A DNA stretch of 42,229 bases, taken from positions 1-42,229 of the forward strand of contig JAAMPI010000351.1 in assembly GCA_013054445.1 (NCBI GenBank), in the 5' to 3' direction. Numbering within the stretch: position 1 is the stretch's first letter; each line of letters opens with the position of its first letter. The position numbers and the translations under genes were made by a program. This document shows, piece after piece, positions 23,920 through 35,131 of the stretch. The notes under the pieces were generated by a model. That model was not told where the DNA came from and searched no databases. It saw nothing but the letters and a program-made list of their open reading frames with translations. The stretch is from Cudoniella acicularis (lineage: Eukaryota > Ascomycota > Leotiomycetes > Helotiales > Helotiaceae).

Positions 23920-26512
23920 ATGATCGTTCCTCCGGTCTGTAGAGCTTGTCATCCTGCGCTCTGTCGCCGCCCTCTACAAACACGATCCCGACCACGGGCT
24001 CCCCATTGCCTCCAATGGCATTCCCGAGCCACTTTCATTTCACTCAGTGGCAGCAGCAACAAAGACCCTCCAACCACAACAGATGAAGGAGCAAACATCA
24101 CAGCCAATGCTTCGACAGCCAAACCCGGAGCTCTCAAGGGCAGGCGGGCACTCTTGCTGAACCAGAGCAAAAGGCGAATGCCCAAAGACTTAGCAGATCC
24201 AGGATATTTGCTTGAGTCTCTCTTTGAACAGACTCTGACTTCGCCAAATCCTTCTACAGACGAAACCGTACCCAAAACGGCTTCTCTCCAATCATATAAA
24301 CATGTAGAGTCTTTGAAAAAGATGCTCGCGGAGAAAAACTCTGCCGCGGAATCCTACTATTTCTTCGTTGAACATTTCGGCCCAGATGCATTGATTGGAA
24401 AATCGGTCGACCGACACTCCATGCCATCATATCTTCATACCACAGCAACACAACTTATCAGAGTGCTTATTTATGCAAAAGCCGAAAATCCTCTGTCTCA
24501 ATCCCTCCCGACTGTCACGGAAGTTACAAGGTTATATGCTCAGTTAAACATACTTCGAGGCACAGATTGGACGGACATGGTCCTCAATCTAGTCGGAGGC
24601 CTTCTGAAAGTCAAAAAAAGAAGATACAAAAGACAATTCGGTTGTAAGACGGCTCACAACGGACCTATTGGGAGCTTGGAACATAGTTTGTCGCCGTCCG
24701 GAACAATCCCTAAAATTTCCTACTATCAACTCGCCGTCTCTCGATTGGACAAATATACCCAATATATCAATCCCAGTTGTTATCAACCAGTACCAAAGTA
24801 AAGACATGCAGCAGGCTTTTGGCTTGCTCACTCCTGGTTTCAGGTCTGGGCATATTGACAATGTTCCGATCACCGCCATTGCAACACTTGTACTTCTCAC
24901 AAAAGACACAATATGTGGAGAAGTGGTTTCAGGTGCCGCTCCTTTTATTCACGCTTTGCGAAATGTGGTTGCGGTATGTGACAGTGATATTTCCAAAATT
25001 GCAGCAACACGAAGTTTGGGGACCGGTCCTGTTCCGGACTACGTTACCCGAGAATGGCCTTCAATAAAGGAGCTAGTTGCTGAAACACCAACTACTCTTC
25101 CCGAGAAGTCTTCTTCCTCATTAGAGGCATCTCATAAGTACGTACGGCTATCGATATTCAAAAGACTTCAAGATGCTTTGGGAAAGAGAGATGCGTCTCA
25201 AGTAGACAGACTATGGGCAGATGCCGAACAACTCCAAGTATCTCATGATGAGAATGATGAAAATGGAAATCCTTCAGCCTCCGGACAGTCCAAACGTTAT
25301 AATGGTCTAACGCCTGTGCTCTGCAACCAATTTATATTGGTGTACATGGCACTTCGAAAGCCGAACCGTGCCGTAGACGTATGGAATCATATGGTTGCGA
25401 AGAGCCTAAATCCGACTGCTGCTACTTGGAATGCTATGCTTGGAGGTTGCAAGGCCTCCAAGGATGTGAATGCCCTTGAGACTGTATGGGACAAAATGCA
25501 AGCTTCGTCGATCAAGCCAGATACTGGATGTTGGACCACTCGCATCAGCGGGCTGGTCGATTGTGGCCACATTGATGCAGCTCTATCGGCTCTAGAAGAT
25601 ATGGGCAAGAGGTGGCTCAGAGAGAAAACTGAAGGGTATAAGAGTGCTAGGGCAGGTGCTGCTGAGCCTACAATTGCGACGATCAATGCTGTAGTGGCCG
25701 GCCTTCTTCGCAAACAAAAACCTGATGCTGCATATCGAGTACTAGCTTGGGCCGACAAATTAGGAATAAGTCCCGATGTTATCACCTTCAACACCCTATT
25801 GCGGCCTCTCATCCGCGAAGGTCGATCCAAACAAGCATCAACTCTCCTACAACAAATGCAGAAATCTGGAGTTGAAGCCGATGTCGCTACCTTCACGACA
25901 ATTATTGATGAGACGTTGAGCTCTGCGGACAAAAAAACACCCGAACAACAAATTAAGGTTATATCGGGCGTTTTATCTAAAATGGAAAAATCAGGAGTTC
26001 AGGCGAATATGCACACGTACGGTAAGCTTATTTACCAGTTGCTTAGAACGTCTCCAGGGGACCTGACCGCTGTCAATGCAATATTGGAGCGTATGTTTGA
26101 AAAAGGTTTACAACCTTCGACTCATATATACACAATGTTGCTAGAGCATTACTTTAGCCAGAGTCCGCCGGATCTCGGAGCTGTTAGAGGCTTGATCGAA
26201 CGTACACGATTACAACATGGTAGCACGGATCATGTCTTCTGGGACCGTGTCATTGAAGGATATGCTAGAGCTGGTGAGACGGCACTGGCTATGCAAGTGC
26301 TTGGAAGGCTCAATAATAAGAAAAATATGGCTGGTTGGATCACTCTGCGAACGCTGCTGGGAGCACTTGTAGAAAATGAGGAGTGGGATGCTGCTAGAAC
26401 TCTGGTCAGCAATACAGTTGCTGATCGAGGGGGTCCAATTTCGCAGGTCGAGCGTGGGAGAGAGGGTCAGCATCTGTTTTGGGAACTGGCTGAACAATTG
26501 GGGATAATATAG
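23920..26512 (+). CDS. pentatricopeptide-repeat (PPR) protein, probably mitochondrial (one frameshift)
   Basis: Single exon, 863 aa after correction. The first ~45 residues are rich in Arg, Ser and Cys with few acids, as in a mitochondrial import signal. The second half holds tandem PPR units, for example ATWNAMLGGCKASKDVNALE, TFNTLLRPLIREGRSKQA and THIYTMLLEHYF. PPR proteins bind organelle RNA, and the fungal ones mostly serve mitochondrial RNA processing or translation; the target cannot be told from sequence. The frame slips at the A7 run 24613-24619, which must be A6 to join GGLLKVKK to EDTKDNSVVRR; then 2592 nt equals 864 codons with the stop. Another A7 in the same gene near 25931-25937 is in frame and correct. 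The two long open frames overlap around the slip. Confidence 0.88.
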
Positions 26513-26767
26513 GAAGAAGTTTGTACAAAAATAATACCCAATGTCTAAAAATAGAGTCCACCCACCAAATCTTCACACCATCTAATCATCGTAGCGTAGG
26601 CGCAAAATTTTCATTGTTTGTCAAATGGGTCACTTTCCTATGTTTTTATCGCACAGCCGTACACTTCTCAGCAGGGCTTTTCCATGCTCCCATCGCCCTC
26701 CTTTATCCAAAATAAAACGTGGTATATGCCAGAACGCCGAAGAACTCCAACCTGACCATTTCGTGCT
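26513..26767. other. convergent 3' region
   Basis: About 255 nt between the stops of the PPR gene (+) and the Mis12 gene (-). Holds both 3' ends; nothing else seen. Confidence 0.5.
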
Positions 26768-27826
26768 TTAGGCACCTTCATCCATCGGTTCGCCGGAGCT
26801 CCCACTTCCAACGACGCCCACAACTCTTTCTAAATCCTCTACTTCCTGCTTTCCAAGCTTTCTCCCTTCTCCTTGCCATTCACCGTCTCTAACCTCTCCC
26901 ATTTCTCCCAGCTCTAGACCTCTCACATTCTCAAGATGTTTCCTGGTCTCTTTCTCAATAAATTCTAATCTCTGCCTTCGCCAACTCTTCTCTTCCTCCC
27001 CTATCAGGCCTTGCTTTCCACTATCGTTCGATAATTCTTTCAACCTCGGACCAAGATTGTTAAGAAGAGCTTTCAGGGCTGGTAGTTGTGAAAGGGCAAA
27101 GGAAGTCGTAGTGGTAACCGGATGTAATACGTCACCTGTTAACCCGCCTTTGTTCTGCAAGAAGCCAAACGTTGGATATGAGGCATCGCTCTCCGTCCCT
27201 GGTTCCATCTTAGTATCATGTTTCGTAAGAAGCGATCTTAATGATGCTATCGTCGCGTCATTCCTAGCTGTCTCGGCCAGTAAAAGTTGATGTAATTTCT
27301 GAGTCTCCCTCAACTTCCTCCTTTGCATCGTGATTGATTCGCTACTCGGCGCATCCTCGTCCAGAGAAAAATTGAGACCCTCATGATGACTGAGACGCAC
27401 CCAGTCTCGAACTTCCGCAGGCACGCTTAAGATATTTCGCAGAGAGTAGACTTCCAATTTGTCAAAGTTCTTGTCTATCTTCGCTTCGAGTAATGTTTCG
27501 AGCTGGTGGACCCCATTTTCTATCTCGTGCTTGACTTTTTCTTGAATTGCGCGAGCGGCTTCTTCGGCCTCGGGTGTGGATGGATTCGAGGGTATGCGGA
27601 AGCCAATGTCTGCTGGATTGGCGGCGAGGAGACCCTTTTCAACGGCTTCCGTTGCTCTAAAGGCTAGGATATTAATGCTGTTTACAATATCATCGATAAG
27701 GGCCTGACGAAAATGAAGTCAGTGAATGCATTTAACTACACGCAGCTTCAAAGTTCTATTTACCGCTGGTCGGTATGTCAAATGTTCTGTCAGCAAAGTG
27801 ACATCTGAACTCGCTGGGGCGCTCAT
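26768..27826 (-). CDS. MTW1: MTW1/Mis12 kinetochore subunit
   Basis: Subunit of the MIND/Mis12 complex that joins the inner kinetochore to the Ndc80 complex. Exons 27826-27764 and 27703-26768, one 60-nt intron; 332 aa, frame intact. The N-terminal LLTEHLTYRPAALIDDIVNS and the following EKGLLA stretch are the Mis12 family signature. The middle and end form long charged helices (coiled coil at about 100-180 and 240-280), as expected for this rod-shaped complex. The reading frame stays open upstream of the ATG at 27826, with no in-frame ATG close by, so a longer N-terminus from an extra 5' exon cannot be excluded. Divergent from the amidase gene. Confidence 0.85.
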
Positions 27827-28477
27827 TGCTTGTTGTTGACTTGGAACCCGATTGAGCTGCGAATGGTTTGCGCCGAAGCCGTTTGCGCGCTGAGAATTGG
27901 ACGGATCGTAGTCTTGCCAAGCCTGGTCATTGGCACATAGAAATGGAAGCTATTCTTGTAGTAAAGTAGCTGTGTGCTGTTGGTTTGGTGATATTTTCCA
28001 CACTGTTTTTGTTTATGTTGCGGGGAACTCGAAGCACTTTGAGCAAAAAGCGCGTCACATTTGTATCGCGTCTACCCGTGCCGGTCCGAGCCCCTGAAAT
28101 GTTGATACCTCAGACCTCAGATGATTTGTGGCACGTGGAGATAAGATAACACCAGAAGCCAACCGGCTCCTGACATTTTGTGAATCCTTCCTGTTTCAGT
28201 ACGTCACAATGTGTATATATTTGTTCAAGTGAAGATGTGAATTCATCCTACGAAGCTATGCTCACTCGAATTGCATTAGATTTCAGATGATCTCTATCAA
28301 TCACCTTCTCCACCGAAAAGCTCAGTCAACCCTGTCATGACCGTCAGCCTAGGCAGATGTTGCCTAAACACAGCGCGATGAGGCTCTGACTCCCTACTTA
28401 TATTTCTTGACCGGACATAACTGCTTCTTTCTGTTCATATTGAAAATTTCTAGTTCAAGTCGCATACAGCAATCAGA
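27827..28477. promoter_or_regulatory. divergent promoter between MTW1 and the amidase gene
   Basis: About 650 nt between head-to-head genes. The left part may encode or lead into an extra 5' exon of MTW1. A weak TATA-like TGTATATATT lies at 28212-28221. Nothing else recognised. Confidence 0.45.
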
Positions 28478-29808
28478 ATGACTCCAAGTGTAGATGACGT
28501 TCAAGCAATTCCAACGTACCAAATTGACCTCGACCTACCACCGAATGAGCGATACAAAGATCTTGCAACCGAACTTGGACCACGCATGCGGGCTATAACT
28601 CCTCTCTTCAATGAAGTTCTTGCCTCCGTTATACCCTGGGCTTCTCTCTGCCGCATTATTGAATTCTTCTCCTCGATTGTTCTCCGTCGTGTCTTCTCGA
28701 ATGAAGAGACCAAAGAACTGAAAGGTATCTCGAAGGCGAGTGGTGTTGATATGTACATCCTTGTCGCTTTGAATGTTTTACTTGACAGCTTACTCGGATG
28801 TACGAGTGGAGGCGTTATGGTACGGGAGAAGAAACGGAAAGGAAAGCAAGTTGTCAATGAGAAGAGAGATCCTGGAACTATGATGCATTTTCGCACTCTT
28901 GATTGGGGTATGGACGGACTGAGAGATGTTCTTGTTGTTCTGGAATTTGTGAGGTCGAAGTCTGAGGAGCCTGAGAAGGTCATTGCAAGGGCAATTACTT
29001 ATGCAGGCTTTGTTGGTGTTCTGACTGGCGTCAGGTGAGTTACTTCCTTTGGTGAATAATCACGTTCTCATAACTGTATAGAGAGAATCTTTCTATTTCT
29101 CTAAATTTCCGACCAAACCACACTTGTTCCACACTTCGTCTCCGGGCTCACCAAGCATTGGTCTTGTTTGGCTTCCGCCCCTCAGTCACCTCGATTCTTC
29201 GTTCTACCTTTCTTCCAAGCTCCCGCGACGCGACAATTCCGCCTCTGGGCGACTCTGTCGGCACGCTCTCTCTCAAAAAGACAGCACCATGCTACCTTAC
29301 CCTCTGTGATGGGAATCAGACATTCGTCATCGAGAAAGACCTTGCGACTGCTAATATACGTACCTCGGATGCATTCATTGTCATTACGAACCACGACACC
29401 GAGCCCTCAGAACATATCCATGATGAGAATGAGAAGCACAGCCCTGTCGCCGGCATGGAGGCCTGGGTAGAAGAAAGTGAGGAGAGAAGAGCCTGCATCC
29501 AGCGCAAATGGGATGGTATGAAGAGGCGACACGAAAAGAAGCTGTTAATAAATGGGGAAGGGGCAGGTGGAGGTGGGCCTAGCGTGAGAGAAGAGACTTT
29601 GAAAAAATGGGTGAAAGCATATCCAATTATGAATGAGTGCTCACACTTCGGTTGTATTATGGATCCGGGAACGGGGATTATTCGTTTCTTGGAGCGAGGA
29701 GTCGATCGAGATGATGGTATGGACGACCCTGATCGGCCTCAGAGGACTCTCAGAGGGTCCTTGGAGATAGGGCAAGGGGGTGTGGATGTTAACGAACCCC
29801 CAGCTTAA
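28478..29808 (+). CDS. acid-ceramidase/NAAA-like amidase
   Basis: Exons 28478-29034 and 29082-29808, one 47-nt intron; 427 aa, frame intact. The family are N-terminal-nucleophile hydrolases that cut amide bonds of fatty-acid amides and ceramides. The probable nucleophile is C108 in LLDSLLGCTSGG; in relatives the chain is cut just before this Cys to expose it. FRTLDWGMDGLRD follows, typical of this fold, and the second exon has LNFRPNH and GFRPSVTSILR. The N-terminal Pro-rich stretch (TYQIDLDLPPNERY) matches the NAAA-beta region of fungal members. No signal peptide is evident, so a cytosolic place is more likely than the lysosome-like compartment of animal enzymes. The substrate is unknown. 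Confidence 0.78.
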
Positions 29809-30482
29809 CACTATCTGTACTCATAGAGCTAAAAGCTTCACTAGATAAAAAATAGTAGAGGTTCCGTCACTGTGGTATTGGGCAGTGATCTCCAGACAGT
29901 CAGATTCGACGTGCCATTTTTCCAGGTTTTATAAAGTAGCGTGGAGAAATACTCATAACAGGAGACGCACTCACAACAGGAGAGGGGCTCACGATAGGAG
30001 AGGAACTTAGGTAGGATTTTCACAATGGAAAGATACTAAGGTGAGATGCTCACAGAAGGAGAGCCACTCAAATAAGAGAGGCACTTAGGTAAGTTATTCA
30101 CAAAAGGAGAGATACTCGGGTAAGATGCTCATAAAATAAGAGTCACTGACGAGATATGTTTAGCTAAGATACTCACAAAAGGAGAGGTATTTAGTAAAGG
30201 TACCCACAAAAAGAGGGATGCTCGGAATTTATTGTTGCTGACTGGTTTGCTTACTTCGGACTACATCTAATGTTAAAGTGTGACTGTCTAGAAACCGTCG
30301 GTGTTATTCGGTAAATCTTTAATTTACAGTTGAGCTCTGAGAGCTTCCCCTGACGTTCATCACTTATAAAACAGAGTGCCTCTCCTCTACACATTTCATC
30401 CAGCTGTTGAGTGGCAGATATGTTCGAACATCAAGCTATCAGCGCCGATAAATTTCTACGAGAATCCCTTGACATGTTCCAA
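29809..30482. other. convergent region with degenerate minisatellite
   Basis: About 670 nt between the amidase stop and the carrier stop (tail to tail). Most of 29946-30225 is a decayed tandem repeat listed separately. The rest, 30226-30482, is plain AT-rich sequence. Confidence 0.6.
29946..30225. repeat. degenerate minisatellite, unit about 18 to 31 nt
   Basis: About nine copies of a unit built on CTCACAAAAGGAGAGATACT followed by a variable YRGGTAAGAT part. Starts can be set at about 29951, 29969, 29987, 30019, 30048, 30097, 30128, 30172 and 30203. The first copies are short (18 nt, lacking the GGTAAGAT part), later ones about 29-48 nt. Many differences are single transitions. No frame stays open through the array. 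Confidence 0.75.
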
Positions 30483-31974
30483 CTAGGAACTTGTCTTCTG
30501 ATCCCAACTGAAGATGGTTGAGTTAGTACAAATTTCCCATATCTCAAGGTAATAAATTGTATTAACTCACAGGTCTAAGAACAGCTTCCACAAAATGGAG
30601 AACAGCAGTCCCTGAAGCCCATTGCACAGGATGCGTGTCTTGAGTCCACGCCCAAAGAGTCCGACTATTCCGTCCTCGAGGATCACCAATCTTGCAGCCT
30701 CAGCTATTGGTTTTTAGTGGAAACCGTCAAAAGCATAGTAGGACAGCCCTTCTTACCGTATGAGACTTTAGTGTTGTTGACTTGGCGGTAGGTCTTCACA
30801 ACCCTCAGAGAATTGGAGACGGAATCGGAAGCAACAGAGGCGACGAATCCGATGAAGGCGAGACGAAGCAGCCATACGATGATGGGGTGTTTTGGTACCT
30901 CGGGGAGGTTTTCTGAGAGGAAATTGTACTGTTATACAGTAAGTATATTCCTCGTTAATTTGATATTTGTGACATCTGGTTGAGCATACCGTAGCAAACC
31001 AAGGATAATGTCCCACGAACGTTGCAGCTGCGGTGGCAATCGCACCCCACCAAAGACTTCCAACACCGTTCGTCTTAATACGTTGACGAAGCACGGTGGT
31101 CCCTCGAGCGCCTTGCACTTGGAGAGTCGTCTTAAGTGTATCGATAGGAATGAGGATAATTCGGAAGCCGGCAGCGCTTTGCACCACCCATATCAGCTCG
31201 CTAACTACATGGAGGGGAGAATTTGAGGCTGTACCATAGGGAGGCAAAAATGGTCTGAATAGGTGTAGGTAAGTTCTTCAGGTACGAGTTGGATTGGAGC
31301 AAGGCGAGAATCCCAGCGTTGGCTGCTGTGTCCCCAAATCTCGAAACCGGTCCTACATATTTATTAAACTCGTCCTAGACAATTGGAATTGGAAATATAT
31401 TTAAAGACCTACCTTGAATAAGTGCAGCGCCAATACCTTGGTAGTATCGCCAAAATCCTCCATCTTGGTAAAGCGTCTGAGTCGCGGCGCTAAAAGAAGT
31501 TCCAAACCGGTATTGATAGTTCATAATCGTTCGAAGCGGCTTCAAAAGAATGCTCAGTCCCAGTTGGTGGACACGAAAGGAGAGAATGAGATATCAATAC
31601 CATCAGTAGCAGAACCTGAAGAACCATAGCCGCAGCACCACTTAAACCACCCCCAAGAGCTCGTTTGAGCGCACCTTTCAAGTCAAACTATAAAACGAAG
31701 ATTAGCTTGACATGGAAATTTAAAGACTTCGAGAAGGCGCACTCACTTCAACATCGCTGCCGGCATCTATCCAGCCTTTGATAAAGACCGCAAGGACTAG
31801 CGCTCCAACGACAACCCAGAATATCCTCCAGGAGTACCAACTAACATGCTTCTTCTCACTGCCACTCTCATCTGGTAATTCCGGTTCCTGATCAAACTGG
31901 TGGTCTTCGAGTAGCGGCGTCTCTTCGTTATTCGCTGTAGTTGTTTGGTTCTCTGCATCGCCGTCGCCAGCCAT
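30483..31974 (-). CDS. mitochondrial carrier family transporter
   Basis: Eight exons: 31974-31747, 31687-31601, 31539-31413, 31352-31235, 31176-30990, 30928-30757, 30703-30571 and 30507-30483; seven introns of 53-63 nt; 358 aa, frame intact. One Px[DE]xxK carrier signature is clear (PIDTLKTT); the other two are altered (PLRTIM, SDSVSNS), as in the less well known fungal branch of the family. That branch also has GGGLSGAAAMVLQVLLLMP, GPVSRFGDTAANAG and NGLQGLLFSILWKLFLDLW. The N-terminal exon adds an acidic stretch and one extra hydrophobic helix (FWVVVGALVLAVFI), not part of the six-helix core. Substrate unknown. No frameshift, in contrast to several neighbours. Confidence 0.9.
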
Positions 31975-32953
31975 GATGTCGGTTTAAATTATGATGTTGA
32001 AATTGAGGTTGCGAGCCGCATCTTGTCCAGCATCTTATTCTCGCCATGTATAGATTCCTAATTATATGCAGCTATGGTGTGCTCTACCCGCTTTAACCGT
32101 GCTGAAAGTGGGGGTGGAGTGCTTGCATATCGAAATATACTGGGGAAAGACTTAATCGGCCCCTCTTTCCCCTCCTTCCCCCCAAGGCTCGATTGAGCCT
32201 TTCCCTTTCCCTGTGGTATAAATTGACGGGAGTCGGTTTGCGCTACACCTAATATAGAAAGGAAGTGAATGCTTCATTTTACAGCGAGTAAGAGCCTGTA
32301 GAATCTGTCGCTTGGAGCTTCGGAAGTTAGGAGACAGGGTATATTGACGCTATTCAGACAACCGAGTTCCTCTCTCCCTCTCCCTCTCTCACATACACAC
32401 CTGCACCCGCACCCACAAGACCAGGAGACTATGGAGCCAGGACCTAGGACCCAGGAAGGTGTGGAGGTAGCTGGACGGAGAGGAGGGGAGAGGAGAGGAG
32501 GGAAGAGGAGAGGAGGGGAGAGGAGGCAGGAAGCAGGAGGGGAGGTTGGAAGTTGGAAGGTGGAAGGTGGACTCTATAGTGGAGCCTCAATTTCTATTCT
32601 GATCAACTGTGCAGTGTGCTCGCTATCCCCTGTTTCCCCCACTCCAGAATGGAACCACCTTGCAATTGCCAATACAATTACAGGGCCCTCGCGACCGTGC
32701 GTCCTCAAGGAAAGCTTGAGGAGTGCTTTCTTCCCCTCCGCCTTCCCATTTAGACCATTCTATCATGGCTGGCTACTCGAGCAAATTCCCATGAATATCG
32801 CACTTATTGTCAAAATGAGCAGTAAGAATCACTTTCGGAACTGCATATCGTATACCCGCCTCATTGCCACCTTTGCAGAGTGCAGGATATAGAAGGCTAG
32901 ATAGAATAGCATAAGCATTATCTCGAATAGCTGTAGGGTAAGAAAAACACGGC
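31975..32953. other. intergenic region, carrier promoter
   Basis: About 980 nt between the carrier start and the stop of the membrane-protein gene. Holds the pyrimidine and purine tracts listed separately. An open + frame at 32344-32892 is made mostly of those tracts and I do not accept it as a gene. Confidence 0.5.
32368..32572. repeat. paired pyrimidine and purine tracts
   Basis: A CT-rich tract (about 32368-32393, CCTCTCTCCCTCTCC type) followed by CA-rich sequence to about 32418, then an almost pure AG tract at about 32476-32572 built from GGAGAGGAGGG units. The two are partly complementary and could pair as a hairpin or form triplex DNA. Low complexity explains the open frame across them. 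Confidence 0.8.
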
Positions 32954-34013
32954 TTACATTTGATTGGCCGGGGCCGCAAAGCCCCAACACCAAAGTTGCA
33001 TATTCTTATAGATGCAGACGCCTAGTCGACCCGCAATTGTCAAGACTCTCCGAAATGCATTTCGAAAGACGTCGTCGATGAATGCGTATGGCTCTAAAAG
33101 ATCCTCGATAAAGCTCACCATTTTGGACAGGGCTTCGGCATTTGTCGTTGGCTGTTTTTCTTCGTTGATGACTTCGGTGAGGAAGATACCTGGATACAGG
33201 CTCTCGCAGGCGTAGATGCGACACTTTTCCAAGGTCCAGAGATTCCAATATTCTTGCTCTGCTAAAAGAATAGGTAGTTGGTTAGATTATGTCATTTAGC
33301 ACAGGGAACACCAACTCACACTCAGCTCCTTTTCGTGAGCGCTCTATCTCATGGAAGAGGTTGGCAAGGTGCGGTGACAGAAGATTCCATGATGGAGGAC
33401 CACGCTCTTTTTTAGCCAGGGCGATATTGTAAAAGACCAAATAGGATAGGAGGTAGATCAGGCCAGCTTGCCGTGAATGTTTGTAGGCAAAGAGTCGAGG
33501 AGTTATAGTTCAGTCAATCATGTTTGAAGGTTCATAACCAAATTTGTCGCGACCGGCCGAAATTGCCGAGCTGCCATCCGCGGGGAGAGGCTCTCTCCAT
33601 TTTGCTATTGATGCAAGGTTTTGGATGAGGGTCCGGAGCATTTGGGCGCGAGTGAGGACATTGTCACGGTCAAGTTTGACAATCATGCGATGCTCCCTCC
33701 GGTCGAAGCCTTTTGGTGGTGGTCTCCACCAAGGGTTAATTTGTGGTGTGCGGACGTTTGCTGCTGCTGCTGCAACCGCTGGTCCGGGAGGATCCAACAG
33801 TGGTGCTGAACTCATCTGACGGCGATCGAACATCCATGCTGCTGCTGCGGTGAGGAGACATCCTACCACGAAGGCTGCGACGCAGGTGCCGGCGAGGATG
33901 CCGGCGTTGATCATACTGAAGGTAATATCGTGTTGTGTAACGAGTATCGTGGAAGCGAATAGGAGAAGGGGATTGGAAGAGAGGAGATAGCTGAGCCAGG
34001 TCGGCCAATGCAA
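32954..34013 (-). CDS. hypothetical membrane protein with two N-terminal helices
   Basis: Exons 34013-33539, 33466-33320 and 33261-32954, with introns of 72 and 58 nt; 309 aa, frame closes exactly. Hydrophobic helices lie at about 8-27 (YLLSSNPLLLFASTILV) and 34-60 (AGTCVAAFVVGCLL), followed by a Pro/Ala-rich linker with WWRPPPKGF, then a mostly helical soluble part (MIVKLDRDNVLTRAQMLRTL, FIEDLLEPYAFIDDVFRNAF). I do not recognise the family; a fungus-specific protein is likely. Its first ~55 nt of coding sequence and the upstream region are repeated in diverged form at about 35798-36335 (see the repeat and pseudogene entries). The splice sites are consistent but not otherwise confirmed. Confidence 0.75.
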
Positions 34014-34390
34014 ACGTGGAGGTTGAGAGCGTGCAGTCGTATGTTGTAGTCAGTGGGATCTACTGGTACCTCGAATCAAGTTGAGGTTGATATGCACCTG
34101 TAGTCCACTCATATCTTTCTCGTTCGTGTTATTGTTGATTGCTATCACAGTAAAATTTTAGACTCTCTCCTTCGCGATAGTCATCCTTGAGAGGGCTGTT
34201 TACTGTTACACTATATTTGGTGAATACGAAGCTTCATCTGCGGATAGACTATTCACCCTCCTCTTATCAGGTTCAGCGCAAGCCATGAATCCTTGATCAG
34301 TGATGTGTTGTCATTCACCCCTTTTTCTTTACAGTTATTGATTGCCTCTTCTGCCATTCCGGCAGGACAAGGTGTGGCGGCCATTTAGCG
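33960..34390. repeat. segmental duplication, copy A (start and promoter of the membrane-protein gene)
   Basis: This stretch aligns end to end with 35798-36335. Landmarks shared in order: GGATTGGAAGAGAGGA, GATCTACT, GAGGTTGATATG, GTAGTCCA, TTCGTGTTATT, GAGAGGGCTGTTT, GCGCAAG and CGGCAGGAC. Many of the differences I compared are transitions (C/T, A/G), plus indels. Confidence 0.8.
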
Positions 34391-35131
34391 ATGGCCCCAA
34401 TGTCCTCTTGCGGTATCCTGGGCGAGTCCGTGTTCTCGGGCGTTTTCATGGATGTTTTGTATTTGCAAATCTTCCCGGCCTCGGACACTTCTGCTGCTCC
34501 TCATCACTTTAATGTTGATGCGTCTGCGCTCTCCCTTCGTCTTCTGATTGCTTCGCAGAATTTTCTTGTTAAAGGCTTCCCAAAAGTCTCGCGATCGTAT
34601 TTGTCTCCGGGATGAAATACCACATGTGTTGTAGATCAGGTGACATTCTCTCCTTTTAATCCTTTTTATCTATGTTATCTGTACACTACTAAATTATTTA
34701 TATAATTAGCTATTTACTTTCTTATGTTACGCTTTTTTCTTAAGTTGGATTCCGGATTCCTGCTCTCTTATGAGCTGTTTCACAACAACATGTACTACTG
34801 TCTCAAGGCAGGGGCTTGCATTTAACAGAGACCAATAGTATGAGCATGCTATCAAACAGTTTTCTGCCTTGGGTGTAGATGCTTTGACCCTCACGCGTCT
34901 AGTATAGAAGCGATTCGTTGAAGCTCCTCTCACCTTTGACCAGGGATGCGCCCCATGCTCTCAATTACCACACTTCTCGATCAGATGAATGTTAAGAATT
35001 CTGAACTGTACCGGAATCGTGCCATGATCTTCTGTACAGTTCTTTCTCGATTCATAGTCTGAGGCTTAGGCTCAGATTGACATCAACAATTTTCCTGGCA
35101 GATCAAACTCTCCTTCTTGATTACCTTTGGA
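34391..35131. other. AT-rich stretch without a supported gene
   Basis: Short open frames only (for example 34391-34615, +) with no domain signal. A strongly AT-rich patch lies around 34660-34735. I see no splice-supported gene. Confidence 0.45.

Noticed and set aside
3673..24619. Programmed ribosomal frameshifting as the cause of the slips
   Set aside because: No common slippery site or stop context; +1 and -1 cases are mixed and lie in unrelated genes, so error is far more likely.
32344..32892. 182-codon open frame on the + strand
   Set aside because: Mostly translation of the pyrimidine and purine tracts; no conserved part.
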